Source: an uncultured Bacteroidota bacterium
Lineage (GTDB): Bacteria; Bacteroidota; Bacteroidia; B-17B0; Aurantibacillaceae
Direction of reading: 5' to 3'
Assembly (NCBI GenBank): GCA_903834765.1
Contig: CAILKE010000056.1
Span: 1-64,000, forward strand
DNA: 64,000 nucleotides
The position numbers and the translations under genes were made by a program. This document shows positions 1 to 7,505 of this stretch, piece by piece; within the stretch, counting starts at the first letter, position 1, and every line of letters begins with the position of its first letter. Below the pieces are notes generated by a model. The model was not told where the DNA came from and searched no databases. It worked only from the letters and a program-made list of their open reading frames with translations.

Positions 1-23
1 ATAAAATAATAAAAATATAAAAT

Positions 24-584
24 ATGGCTATAAATACAAATAAAACAGCTACTGCTTATGAATACTATTGTTTAATTAACTAAGTTCAATATGGGCCTTA
101 TGATTTGGCTATATTAATATCTAAAATTGATAGAGATACGTTAGTATGGAGAGAAGGCATTGATTGGATAAAAGCATCAGATATACCTGAACTCAAAAAG
201 TTTTTTCCTGAGCCTATAGTAAAAGTAGTTGAAAAAGAAGTAAGACATTCAACAAATTATCAATCAGTAAATGCTAAAAATGTTCCCAATAAAATGTTTT
301 CATCTGCTTTTTCTTTCGATGGAAGAATCAGAAGAACAGAATATGGCTTAAGTTTTATTATTTATATTTTTGCTTATGGAATAATAATAGGACTAATTCA
401 AGCAGCTAGCGTTTTTGGATTAGCATTTATACCATTAATTTGGTTTTTATGGGCACAAGGTGCTAAAAGATGTCATGATAGAGGAAACTCTGGATGGTAT
501 CAAATTATTCCGTTTTATGTATTTTGGATGATTTTTGCTGAAGGAGAAAAGGATACAAATGAATATGGAAACTCTCCTAAATAA
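24..584 (+). pseudogene. GYF_2-DUF805 membrane protein interrupted by an in-frame TAA
   Basis: Reading from the ATG at 24 gives MAINTNKTATAYEYYCLIN, then a TAA at 81-83, then VQYGPYDL and onward in the same frame to the stop at 582-584. The GYF_2 (DUF4339) signature continues straight across the stop (YYCLIN, VQYGPYDL, DTLVWREG), so the stop lies inside the domain and not between genes. A charged linker follows, then a DUF805 domain (about 300-580) with several hydrophobic segments and the AKRCHDRGNSGW motif near its end. The only restart is a TTG at 105, which would lose half of the GYF_2 fold. It is the first visible gene of the Ter operon, 37 bases before a TerD gene. The cause could be a real nonsense mutation or a base-calling error. 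The function of DUF805 proteins is unknown; a membrane role is inferred. Confidence 0.75.
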
Positions 585-621
585 TTATAATACCTTTAAA
601 CAAATAACAAAAAAAAATAAT

Positions 622-1182
622 ATGATAAGTTTAGAAAAAAAGAAACCAATTAATTTAAATAAAACAGTTCCGAGTCTAAACCATGTAAAAGTGGGTTTAA
701 GTTGGGACCAAACAAATTTAAATGGCCAATCACCAGATGCAGATGCCTCCATTTTTATGTTAGGAGAAAATGGAAAACTTCCATCAGAAGATTTTTTTGT
801 ATTTTACAATAATTTAATTAGTGGTGATGGTTCTATTAAACATTCAGGCGATAATAGGACTGGAGCAGGAGATGGTGATGATGAAGAAATTAACATTTCA
901 CTTGGACAGATAAGTTCTCAGGTTGTTCAAATTATGCTAACTATAACAATTAATAATACCGATGATGGATTTAATTTTGGAAATGTAAAAAACTCAAGTG
1001 TTAGGGTATATAATTCTTCAAATAATAGTGTTATTTGTGAATATAAATTAACAGAAAACTTCGATGGTTGTGATTCGCTAATTATTGGTAGATTCTATCG
1101 TAATGGCTCAGAATGGGAATTTGAAGCAATAGGTCAAGCTTTTTCTGGCGGCTTAGGAGCAACAGTAGAACTTTATCAATAA
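622..1182 (+). CDS. TerD family stress protein (first copy)
   Basis: A cytosolic protein of 186 residues in the TerD/TerE/CABP family, which binds calcium and takes part in Ter stress responses. The N-terminus has two LxLxK strands (ISLEK, INLNK), followed by VKVGLSWD, the acidic SPDADASIFML segment and the SGDNRTGAGDGDDEEI motif, which matches the family's acidic calcium-binding signature. It ends with the usual FSGGLGATVELY. The ATG at 622 was chosen because it places the TerD N-terminal strand at the protein start; an in-frame ATG at 535 lies inside the preceding gene and would add 29 unrelated residues. The acidic motif is closer to the family consensus than that of the second TerD copy downstream. 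Family assignment is firm; the exact stress sensed is unknown. Confidence 0.9.
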   Translation: MISLEKKKPINLNKTVPSLNHVKVGLSWDQTNLNGQSPDADASIFMLGENGKLPSEDFFVFYNNLISGDGSIKHSGDNRTGAGDGDDEEINISLGQISSQVVQIMLTITINNTDDGFNFGNVKNSSVRVYNSSNNSVICEYKLTENFDGCDSLIIGRFYRNGSEWEFEAIGQAFSGGLGATVELYQ

Positions 1183-1185
1183 ATA

Positions 1186-1359
1186 ATGAAATTTATATTA
1201 AATTTATTAATAAAAATTAGTGTAATATTTACTGTAATTTTAGGTATTCTTAAAATATCTGGAATTCAAAGTAGGGGATGGATTTCCGTTTTTACTCCAC
1301 TAATTTTTGCGATAATTTTAATATTTATAGTAAATTTTATAATCAATAAAACTAAATAG
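1186..1359 (+). CDS. small two-helix membrane protein between the TerD genes
   Basis: A 57-residue reading frame starts 3 bases after the first TerD stop and ends 3 bases before the second TerD start, which is strong positional support for a real gene. The protein begins MKFILNLLIKISVIF and has two hydrophobic segments (about residues 4-24 and 33-53) joined by a short SGIQSRGWIS turn, ending in a basic tail INKTK. No family is recognised. It is probably an inner-membrane peptide made with the Ter proteins, perhaps an accessory to TerC or to the OmpA anchor protein; that is inference from position only. Confidence 0.6.
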   Translation: MKFILNLLIKISVIFTVILGILKISGIQSRGWISVFTPLIFAIILIFIVNFIINKTK

Positions 1360-1362
1360 AAA

Positions 1363-1995
1363 ATGGCATTAAATTTAAACAAAGGAGGCAGATTCAATCT
1401 AGCCAAAGAGGCACCAAAATTAAAAGTAGCAGGAATAGGTTTAGGATGGAATCCAAACGAAGAAGAAAATGGACCGGATTTCGATTTAGATGTAAGCGCT
1501 TTTCTTATCGGAACAGATGGCAAAATTCCAGCTGATGAGTATGTAGTTTTTTACGGATCAGAATTAAAAATGGATACGACTGAAGGTAAGAGACCATATT
1601 CTGGAGATGGAGCTGTTATAGGTGCTGTTGATGCAATTGATGGAACAGAAAGCGATGGAGAAGATGATGAAGATATGAAAATTTATTTTGATAAAATATG
1701 GGAAGGCGTTCAGCAAATTGTAATAACAGTTACTATTACAAAATATCCTAACGATAAAAAGAAAGACAAAAGGACACTGCTTCAAAATTTTGGAATGGTT
1801 GAAGATTGTTATATTAGATTATGGGATGATGAAACAGGAGTTGAAATATTAAAATATGACTTAAAAGAAAAATTCAATAGCGAAGATGCAGTTGAATTCG
1901 GAAGATTTGTTAGAGTAAATAACTCCTGGGAATTTATTGCTACTGGAGAAAAATATACTGGTGGCCTTAATAAATTCATTGAATTATTCACTTAA
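1363..1995 (+). CDS. TerD family stress protein (second copy)
   Basis: A TerD-family protein of 210 residues. It opens MALNLNKGGRFNLAKEAPKL, with two LNL/FNL-x-K strands, then GIGLGWNP, the acidic PDFDLDVSAFLIG segment and an enlarged acidic loop (DAIDGTESDGEDDEDMKI) where calcium ligands normally sit. The C-terminus GRFVRVNNSWEFIATGEKYTG and GLNKFIELF is typical. The loop is longer and more acidic than in the first copy, so the two paralogues may differ in metal affinity (inference). The start is supported by the conserved N-terminal strand. It is 13 bases upstream of the OmpA-domain protein, whose N-terminus repeats the same MALNLNK sequence. Confidence 0.92.
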   Translation: MALNLNKGGRFNLAKEAPKLKVAGIGLGWNPNEEENGPDFDLDVSAFLIGTDGKIPADEYVVFYGSELKMDTTEGKRPYSGDGAVIGAVDAIDGTESDGEDDEDMKIYFDKIWEGVQQIVITVTITKYPNDKKKDKRTLLQNFGMVEDCYIRLWDDETGVEILKYDLKEKFNSEDAVEFGRFVRVNNSWEFIATGEKYTGGLNKFIELFT

Positions 1996-2008
1996 AAAAA
2001 TAAATAAA

Positions 2009-2923
2009 ATGGCATTAAATTTAAACAAAGATGGCAATGAAAATAACAGCTCATTACCAAAACAAGAAAAAAAAAGCCTTAATCTTAACAAAGAAGAAAA
2101 TAAGTCCGCAAGTAAATTAAATCTTTCAAAAGATTCTATTGAGTCTGAAAAAAATAATTCTATCCCAGAAAAAAAGAATCTTAACCTTAGTAAAGATCAA
2201 AATAAGTCAGTTAGTAAATTTAATCTTTCTAAAGATCCAATTGAGCATGCAAAAGATACTATAGCTGCAGAAAAAAAGGAAAGTAATATAAGCACTTCAA
2301 AAGTTATAGAAGATCAACCCAAGAAAAAATCAAAAACACTGATGTATTCTTTATTAGGTCTTGTTATAATAGCTTTAGCAGTTTTATTTATAAGTAATAA
2401 TAAAAAACCATCTGAAGGACCTCAAAATGGAGAAATACCCGTTGCTGAAGCGCCAACAACTTCACCTGCAGTTATAGAAACACCAACAGTTGTAACTCCA
2501 GTTACAGAGAATCCAGCAGTTGAAAATACAGTTACTGAAACTTCAGCAGCTGCAAATACAGTTGCTGAAACTCCAATAGTTGAAACTTTAGTTGCGGAAA
2601 ATAGCATTGAACAATTTGCTTCTGGAACATCAGTTGTTAATTCACCTAATAATCAGCAAGTAAAATCTATTAAAGATTATTTAGAAAAAAATGCAAGTAA
2701 TAAAATTATTTTAATAGGTTACGCAAGTAGTGAAGGAGAAATTAACTTTAATAAATTACTTTCAGAAAAACGAGCACAGTCAATGAAAGATTATTTAACT
2801 TCAAACGGAATTGACGGTACAAGAATTTCATCACAAGGTGGTGGAATAGAAAACCCAGTAGGAGATAACAATACTGAAGAAGGTAGAACGAAAAATCGAA
2901 GAGTTGAGGTAATGTTTAAATAA
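2009..2923 (+). CDS. inner-membrane anchored OmpA-domain protein with TerD-like LNLxK repeats
   Basis: A 304-residue protein in four parts. Residues 1-110 are a charged, probably cytosolic region with five copies of an (L/F)NL(N/S)K motif at residues 3, 24, 37, 58 and 71. Residues 111-130 are one transmembrane helix preceded by KKKSKT, which predicts an N-in, C-out topology. Residues 140-205 are a P/T/V/E-rich linker. Residues 206-304 are an OmpA-type peptidoglycan-binding domain (LSEKRAQSMKDYL, RTKNRRVEV). The usual OmpA aspartate region reads YASSEGEINFN, so one ligand may be altered, while the conserved arginine is kept. The start at 2009 is used because MALNLNK matches the TerD start; in-frame upstream codons lie inside terD. 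The protein could link cytosolic TerD to the cell wall (inference). The domain calls are firm. Confidence 0.85.
   Translation: MALNLNKDGNENNSSLPKQEKKSLNLNKEENKSASKLNLSKDSIESEKNNSIPEKKNLNLSKDQNKSVSKFNLSKDPIEHAKDTIAAEKKESNISTSKVIEDQPKKKSKTLMYSLLGLVIIALAVLFISNNKKPSEGPQNGEIPVAEAPTTSPAVIETPTVVTPVTENPAVENTVTETSAAANTVAETPIVETLVAENSIEQFASGTSVVNSPNNQQVKSIKDYLEKNASNKIILIGYASSEGEINFNKLLSEKRAQSMKDYLTSNGIDGTRISSQGGGIENPVGDNNTEEGRTKNRRVEVMFK
2078..2281 (+). repeat. 102-base in-frame tandem duplication encoding LNLxK motif pairs
   Basis: Two adjacent 102-base units (2078-2179 and 2180-2281) encode 34-residue repeats. They begin LNLNKEENKSASKLNLSKD and LNLSKDQNKSVSKFNLSKD. Each unit carries two LNLxK motifs spaced 13 residues apart, and the units give an alternating 21/13 spacing together with the N-terminal motif. 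The duplication has diverged at the DNA level, so it is not recent. Confidence 0.8.
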
Positions 2924-2930
2924 AAGATTA

Positions 2931-3605
2931 TTGAAAGATTTATTTTTATATAACGCTAACATATCTCATTTGTCATTTGACTTTTGGGATACATTAGCGT
3001 TTTCTAACCCTGAATTTAAATTTGAACGATCTAAACTTATTTCAAAATATTGTTCTCAATCTCATTTCGATATTGATCAATGCATTAAAAATGTTGGAAA
3101 AAAATATAATTCGCTACAAGAATCTTCAAATGTTTTTATTTCACCAATTGATTTATTGCAGCAAGCAATAAATGAAATTATAAAAAAACCTGTAATTTAT
3201 ATTGAACCGCTTTATGAAGAAATATGTAAATTATTTGAAAAACATAAGCCATTATTAAATTATACTTGTGAAGATTTTATAAATAAATGTATAATCAACA
3301 AGAAAAAAATTTCTATTCTTAGTAATACAGCATTTATTCCAGGTAGTCTTATTAAAGATTATTTGGTTTCAGTATTTGGAGCTAATTCATTTAGCTTCTA
3401 TTTATTTTCTGATGAAACGAAATTTGCCAAGCCGAATATTAAAGCATTTGATTTATGTTATCAAAAAATAAATTTGGCGCATAACAAAACAATTTCTAAA
3501 ACTTCAATAGTTCATATTGGAGATAATTATATAAATGATTTTGACGCTGCAAAAAAATTTGGATTTCAATCTCATTTAATTTTAAAAGATGGAGTTGAAA
3601 TATAA
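2931..3605 (+). CDS. HAD superfamily hydrolase of the Ter cluster
   Basis: A 224-residue haloacid-dehalogenase-fold phosphatase. Motif I is DFWDT at residues 17-21 (nucleophile Asp17, general acid Asp20), motif II is the SILSNTAF strand, motif III is the lysine in TKFAKPN, and motif IV is HIGDNYINDFDAA near the C-terminus. The only start near the N-terminus is a TTG at 2931, 7 bases after the previous stop. Its end overlaps the next gene by 17 bases. HAD and phosphoribosyltransferase pairs are known from the Ter-associated biosynthetic modules described for stress-response loci; the natural substrate is not known. Fold assignment is firm, cluster role is inferred. Confidence 0.85.
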   Translation: MKDLFLYNANISHLSFDFWDTLAFSNPEFKFERSKLISKYCSQSHFDIDQCIKNVGKKYNSLQESSNVFISPIDLLQQAINEIIKKPVIYIEPLYEEICKLFEKHKPLLNYTCEDFINKCIINKKKISILSNTAFIPGSLIKDYLVSVFGANSFSFYLFSDETKFAKPNIKAFDLCYQKINLAHNKTISKTSIVHIGDNYINDFDAAKKFGFQSHLILKDGVEI

Positions 3606-4419
3606 TAGCCATTTTGTCCATAGCTTTACTGAAATAGATGTTCCTTTTAATATGGAATCATTTAGCGAATTTAAGTATGGTAATATAGATATTGCAAAAG
3701 AAATGGCGTTTGAACTTGTTAAATTATTTAAAGTCAGAATTTTAGATAAACATTTCAATAAACGCTTTATTATTTATAGTTCTCCATATAGTAAAATTCC
3801 AACCTCAAGTCTATTTTTAAGTCAGTATTTTATTGAAATATTACAAAGTGATTATCCAGATATAGATTTTAATTTAGAAAAAATTGAAAGAAATAATACT
3901 TACTCACAAGATTATGGATTAATGACCGCAGAACAACGATTTCAATTAATATCAAAAGACACATACTCTATAAATAATTTACCAGATAAAGAAGCTATTT
4001 TAATTTTCATTGATGATGTTTCAATTACTGGAACTCATCAAAGAGTAATAGAAAATTTAATTTTCGAAAATTCAATTGAAAATGACCTTGTATTTTTATA
4101 TTATGCTAAATTAATAAACAATTCTGATCCCAAATTTGAAAGTACCTTAAATAATTTTAAAATTAAAAAATGGGAAGATTTAGTTAAATTAATTCTTACT
4201 CCTTCCTTTAAATTTAATACTCGCGCAATTAAATATATCTTATCATTAAGTAAAGAAGAATTTTATTTAATGATAAATGTTTTGAAAAAAAATAAGCCTT
4301 TACTAATAAATATTATATTCTTATTAGCTGAATCTAATAATTATAACACTATCGAAGCCTATAAAGATAATATGGGTGCATTAACAAAAATATTAAAACA
4401 ATTAAATTCTTATGTATAA
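3589..4419 (+). CDS. phosphoribosyltransferase-like protein of the Ter cluster
   Basis: A 276-residue cytosolic protein. Its clearest motif is ILIFIDDVSITGTHQ at about residues 137-151, the PRPP-binding loop of type I phosphoribosyltransferases (two acidic residues followed by a TGT turn). The N-terminal half (FIIYSSPYSKIPTSS) resembles the first strand and flexible loop of the fold. The C-terminal 100 residues are helical and unassigned. It overlaps the HAD gene by 17 bases, and its stop overlaps the ATG of the lipoprotein gene (ATGTATAA), so translation is probably coupled. With the HAD enzyme it may make or process a nucleotide-like product, as proposed for Ter loci. The substrate cannot be read from the sequence. 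Confidence 0.75.
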   Translation: MELKYNSHFVHSFTEIDVPFNMESFSEFKYGNIDIAKEMAFELVKLFKVRILDKHFNKRFIIYSSPYSKIPTSSLFLSQYFIEILQSDYPDIDFNLEKIERNNTYSQDYGLMTAEQRFQLISKDTYSINNLPDKEAILIFIDDVSITGTHQRVIENLIFENSIENDLVFLYYAKLINNSDPKFESTLNNFKIKKWEDLVKLILTPSFKFNTRAIKYILSLSKEEFYLMINVLKKNKPLLINIIFLLAESNNYNTIEAYKDNMGALTKILKQLNSYV

Positions 4420-5945
4420 ATCATTATATTGTTTAATAGGTTTTTTTTTTGTTACAATCTTGCAATGATAACATTATTAAAAAAAACAAGATTGAATCCA
4501 ATGATTCAGATTATACTCAAATTAATAAAGGCGAAGATCAAATTGAACTTGAAGATACGTTTTCATTTAGTTCAAATGTTAAATCTAAAATTGATTTTGG
4601 TCGGCAATTAATTAAATTAAGTCATCACATAAATACTTCTGCAAACGAATATCTACCTGCATTATCATCAGATGAAAATTTAATCTATTTTTCGGCAATG
4701 GATAGAACAGGTTTTTTTGATTTTAAATTAGATTTCACTAAGCAAAAGTCATCAGGTGGCGAAGATATTTTTATTTCTGAATTTAAAGATGGTATTTGGA
4801 TGGATGCACGTCCAATTAATAATTTGAATACAAATGGTCATGAGGTAGTTAACCAAGTTCTAAATAATAATGATTTACTAATTACTGCAAATTACTCTGA
4901 AAAACTAGGCCCAAAGCCTTCTAGTAATGGAACTGAAACAACAGATTTATTTTTGGCAAAAAAAAATAAAACAAAACAGTTTCAAATTGTACATTTTCCT
5001 GAGCCTGTTAATTCAATTTTTGATGAAGCTGACGGATTAATGGCAGAAGATGAATCTTATATTTTATTTGTTTCCGATAGGCCTGGGCATAAAGGTGAAT
5101 ATCATAAAAAAGGATGGAAATGGAATTCTAGTTTTTGGGGTAATACTGATGTATATGTAAGCATTAAAGAAGGTGATTTTTGGTCTGTACCAATAAATTT
5201 AGGGGATCTTGTAAACACAGGTGGGGCAGAGAGATCACCATGGCTTTCTAAGGATGAACTAACTTTATTTGTTAGTTCTAACGGACATGAAGGTAAGCGG
5301 AATGATTTGAATATATATGCATTTAAACGTGTCGATAAAAATAATTGGACCGAATGGGAAGGGCCATATTCTATTTCTGATGCAAACTCAAATTATGATG
5401 ATTGGGGTTATAAAGAAACTAAAATTGGTAATGCCTATTTTGCCAGAGTAACGCCACTAGGATTTAAACCTACACAAGGTGGCTCAGCAGGTGATGGGGG
5501 GATTCGTGAAACAAATTATAGAACTGGATACGAAATTCTTGGTCAACAAGTAGCTTCTTTAAATGCTGAAAACACCACTGATATTTATTTTTTAAAACAA
5601 TCAAATGAACCAATTTTTGCTTTACCTGATGTGTTTTTTGATATAAATTCGGCTTCACTTAAATCTAAGATGTTAAAAGTACTTGATAGATTATTAGATT
5701 TAATAAAACAAAATAAAAATTACAAAATAGAAATAAAAGGATTTACTGATGATGTTGGTAAAGATGATTATAATTTAAATTTATCCCAAAAACGTTCTGA
5801 AGCAGTCAAAGAATATCTAATAAAAAACAATATTTCAAATTTAGTTACTGCAAAAGGTTACGGCGAAAACAATCCAAAATATGATAATACTGATGTTGGT
5901 AAAAAAGCAAAAAACAGACGAGTAGAAATTTATTTTAATAAATAA
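4412..5945 (+). pseudogene. PD40-OmpA lipoprotein, frameshifted in a T10 tract within its signal peptide
   Basis: From 4449 the frame encodes LQSCNDN, then a WD40-like PD40/TolB propeller (about 4640-5480; motifs such as LSSDENLIYFSAMD and LFVSDRPGHKGE), then an OmpA peptidoglycan-binding domain (about 5620-5940; GFTDDVGKDDYN, LSQKRSEAVKEYL, AKNRRVEIYF). The natural start is the ATG at 4412, which overlaps the previous stop. As written, that frame hits TGA at 4466 because 4441-4450 is a run of ten T. With nine T it would read MYKSLYCLIGFFLLQSC, a textbook lipoprotein signal with its lipobox Cys. So the gene is either phase-variable, decayed or affected by a homopolymer error. A TTG at 4449 could restart, but it leaves no signal peptide. 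The expected location is the periplasmic face of the outer membrane. Confidence 0.8.
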
Positions 5946-5953
5946 CTTAAAAA

Positions 5954-6187
5954 ATGGAAAATTTAATTAGTACTATTTTATCAAATCCAATATATTTAAT
6001 TATTACAGGATTAGCAATTGTGATTATATTTTTTTTATTAATTAAAAAGTTATTTAAAATTTTAATTTATGCCTTTATTCTTTTCATTGCTTTTCTTACC
6101 TATATTTATTTAACAGGTAGTAATGTTAATGAAACAATAAAAGATGTAAAAAATAATAGTCGCGAAATAATAAATACAAACAATTAA
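5954..6187 (+). CDS. small membrane protein next to TerC
   Basis: A 77-residue protein, 8 bases after the lipoprotein stop and 40 bases before terC. It has two long hydrophobic segments (about residues 12-30 and 33-54) separated by a short basic turn (IKKLFK), and a polar tail rich in Asn. No family is recognised. It is the second tiny membrane protein in the operon. Placement and clean spacing support a real gene; the function is unknown. Confidence 0.6.
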   Translation: MENLISTILSNPIYLIITGLAIVIIFFLLIKKLFKILIYAFILFIAFLTYIYLTGSNVNETIKDVKNNSREIINTNN

Positions 6188-6227
6188 ATAAATATATCTA
6201 AAACAATAATCAAATTAAAAAATAAAT

Positions 6228-7007
6228 ATGGAAGAATTAATTCAACAAATCATTGACAATCCTGGGCCATCATTAGCAATAATTGGAAATCTTATCATAA
6301 TCGAAAGTTTACTTTCTGTTGATAATGCAGCTGTTTTAGCAACCATGGTGATGGACTTACCAGAAAAACAAAGAAATAAAGCGCTTAAGTATGGCATATG
6401 GGGTGCATATATTTTTAGAGGATTGGCAATGGTTTTCGCTGCATATCTAATTCAAATTTGGTGGCTTAAACCTTTAGGTGGACTTTATCTGCTATATCTA
6501 GTTTATGACTTTTGGAAAGGGAAACAAACTGAAGAAAAAGATGATGACGTTCTTGATAAAAATAGTAATTGGCTTTATCGTTCTACAGTTGGTGCATTAG
6601 GTAATTTTTGGGCCACGGTAGCACTTGTAGAGCTTATGGACATGGCTTTTTCGATAGATAATGTTTTTGCTGCTGTTGCATTTACCCCTAATATTATTTT
6701 GGTTTGTATTGGAGTGTTTATAGGAATTTTAGCAATGCGGTTTATTGCTCAATGGTTTGTTAAATTAATGGGTAAATATTCATTTCTTGAAACCGCTGCA
6801 TTTATTGTAATTGCTATACTAGGCATCAAACTTTTACTTTCGTTATATGAGCATTTTTATCCTGATGCTATATTAAGTAAATTTTTAAGTAGTCATATTG
6901 CTGATATAGGAATTTCAATTTTAACTGTAGCAATATTCTTTATACCAATAATATCTAGTTTGATATTTAATTTTCCGAAAAAATTGATATCTGAAAACGA
7001 AGAATAA
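6228..7007 (+). CDS. TerC family integral membrane protein
   Basis: A 259-residue polytopic inner-membrane protein with about seven hydrophobic helices. The TerC signatures are present: ESLLSVDNAAVLA near residue 26 and ELMDMAFSIDNVFA near residue 135, each with the paired acidic residues (E..VDN, E.MD..FSIDN) thought to handle a metal ion. Length fits the shorter TerC/YkoY-type members. It is the last gene of the operon and is followed by about 500 bases without genes. TerC is the membrane partner of TerD in tellurite and metal-stress systems; recent work on homologues supports manganese export, so a role in metal homeostasis or in loading secreted proteins with metal is possible here. Confidence 0.93.
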   Translation: MEELIQQIIDNPGPSLAIIGNLIIIESLLSVDNAAVLATMVMDLPEKQRNKALKYGIWGAYIFRGLAMVFAAYLIQIWWLKPLGGLYLLYLVYDFWKGKQTEEKDDDVLDKNSNWLYRSTVGALGNFWATVALVELMDMAFSIDNVFAAVAFTPNIILVCIGVFIGILAMRFIAQWFVKLMGKYSFLETAAFIVIAILGIKLLLSLYEHFYPDAILSKFLSSHIADIGISILTVAIFFIPIISSLIFNFPKKLISENEE

Positions 7008-7308
7008 TCTTAAAAGACCTTTATTTAATAGAGCTCTAAATAAAATAGGAGAAAAGATATACTGTTAAGATAGAATAACGGCTGAATTAATAACTGAAAT
7101 TGGTTTAAAATCATTTAATACGATTGAAAAGTAAGACTATTATTCCATATACTTTTAGTTTTTTTATGTTTAAATTAATTTTTATTTCATGTTTATAACA
7201 TTTGGGCAATTCTCTTTTTAATCAAATATATTATTGGAAAATCACTTTAAAAATCTATTTCTAGTGAAGCTTTTTAATCAACTAATTTTATCATTTAAAT
7301 CAATTGGT

Positions 7309-7354
7309 ATCGATTGCTAATAATCTTCCGCGGTTAATAACGATTATCATCGAT
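7309..7354. repeat. interrupted palindrome centred on CCGCGG
   Basis: Left half-sites ATCGAT (7309-7314) and ATAATC (7320-7325) are mirrored by GATTAT (7342-7347) and ATCGAT (7349-7354), with a CCGCGG palindrome close to the middle. Spacings between the half-sites differ (5 and 1 bases), which is more like protein-binding arms than an RNA hairpin. It could be a recombinase or regulator site; that is inference. Confidence 0.45.
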
Positions 7355-7436
7355 GTTAATCTGCTGCTTTTCAACAGTATCAGTGCAATTCCGCTAGGAT
7401 TAGTATTTTGAAATTTTTTCCTGAAATTTTTATTTT

Positions 7437-7471
7437 TTGCACAATTGTCCAATTTTAATACAATTGTGCAA
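7437..7471. repeat. perfect 12-base inverted repeat
   Basis: TTGCACAATTGT (7437-7448) is mirrored exactly by ACAATTGTGCAA (7460-7471) around an 11-base AT loop. There is no U-tract after either arm, so a terminator is unlikely. Each arm also contains the self-complementary CAATTG. It lies 35 bases from the integrase remnant, so a recombination or operator site is plausible. Confidence 0.6.
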
Positions 7472-7505
7472 TAAATAGCTCAAATCCATTGTATTTACTA
7501 GGTTT

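Larger units (their letters stand above)
7008..7505. other. gene-free stretch at the junction between the Ter operon and the mobile element
   Basis: No convincing reading frame was found on either strand. It is AT-rich and contains two inverted repeats listed separately (7309-7354 and 7437-7471). No run of T follows a strong hairpin right after terC, so no clear terminator is seen there. A stretch like this between cargo and an integrase remnant fits an attachment or recombination region, but no target duplication could be identified by eye. Confidence 0.5.

Noticed and set aside
4429-4611. A 60-residue frame starting MFNRFFFCYNLAMITLL
   Set aside because: It is the third reading of the poly-T region and overlaps the body of the PD40-OmpA gene in a wrong frame; it has no family match and no place of its own.
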